Shown: positions 63,957 through 64,000 of the stretch, piece after piece
Numbering within the stretch: the first letter of the stretch is position 1
Layout: each line of letters starts with the position of its first letter
From: Pseudomonas sp. Ga0074129
Lineage (GTDB): Bacteria; Pseudomonadota; Gammaproteobacteria; Pseudomonadales; Pseudomonadaceae
DNA: 64,000 nt
Assembly: GCA_001465025.1 (NCBI GenBank)
Contig: LNDO01000064.1
Span: 28,707-92,706, forward strand
Direction: 5' to 3'
Notes under the pieces: model-generated
The model's database searches: none
The model's input: only the letters and a program-made list of their open reading frames with translations
Told to the model about the DNA's origin: nothing
Program-made: the position numbers and the translations under genes

Positions 63957-64000
63957 ATGCCGCATAGCCATGGCCTTCTGCATCACCTCACCCATAACTT
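63957..64000 (+). CDS. Possible start of a further gene, cut by the window edge
   Basis: An ATG at 63957 follows GGAG by four bases and the frame stays open to the end (MPHSHGLLHHLTHN, His-rich). The fragment is too short to identify. Confidence 0.3.
   Translation, partial: MPHSHGLLHHLTHN

Overview
The window is a stretch of a gammaproteobacterial chromosome, almost certainly a Pseudomonas (sensu lato). Pointers are the high GC content, dksA next to gluQ, the folM-folE-folX pterin operon, a bra/liv-type branched-chain amino acid transporter, rapA, the glp regulon, argF with an adjacent ABC ATPase, a CcoM-like cbb3 oxidase subunit behind ANR boxes, and REP-type palindromes (core GGGAGG-GCTTTAGC) in intergenic gaps. 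I see no prophage, IS element, CRISPR array, rRNA or tRNA gene. It reads as ordinary chromosome with a few accessory-looking islands.

Layout. 0.1-8.6 kb: a giant cyclic beta-1,2-glucan synthase-like gene on the minus strand. 8.9-18 kb: gluQ, dksA, an aminotransferase overlapping sfsA, a glycosyltransferase, a LysR regulator divergent from a fatty-acid hydroxylase/SRPBCC fusion, cysZ-like and trxB. 18-27.5 kb: a probable light-responsive block. It holds a minus-strand pterin operon (folM-folE-folX, then DUF1244, HopJ-family and glycolipid-binding genes), a DUF6482-like gene, a DUF393 gene divergent from a MerR/LitR-like regulator, a large acyl-CoA dehydrogenase, a PilZ-like gene, a short LOV photoreceptor, and flavodoxin plus cupin. 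TGTACA-type boxes stand in front of folM, the DUF6482-like gene, the DUF393/regulator pair and the acyl-CoA dehydrogenase. 27.5-37.7 kb: an aldolase-MEST-like hydrolase-DUF1569 operon, an SDR enzyme, an orphan TyrR/GcsR-type sigma-54 activator, an ABC-2 exporter, an HPF-family protein, a CAP-domain protein and two protease-inhibitor lipoprotein candidates (I78 and ecotin). 37.8-42.7 kb: the liv transporter operon. 43-49 kb: a tartronate-semialdehyde-reductase/hydroxypyruvate-isomerase pair, a 734-residue tubulin/FtsZ-superfamily protein, and an MFS transporter. 49-64 kb: rapA, an alkB-like gene, ccoM, glpD, glpR, ybaK-glpK, phzF-like, an ABC ATPase-argF pair, a cytosolic molybdopterin oxidoreductase, grxD, and the possible start of another gene.

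How the parts work together. The strongest functional story is the 18-27 kb block. A regulator with a LitR/CarH-type architecture but no visible cobalamin-binding motif, and a LOV protein with all its flavin-contact residues, lie about 3 kb apart. Matching operators sit in front of genes for reduced pterins and flavin-dependent enzymes. This suggests blue-light control of a pterin/flavin programme through LOV and a class II LitR. The second notable item is the chromosomal tubulin-like protein, which keeps recognisable T1, T3, T4, T6 and T7 loops. The glp genes form a GlpR regulon with two palindromic operators, but in a divergent order and without glpF beside glpK.

All functional calls are made by eye from motifs and remembered family features. 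No database search was run.
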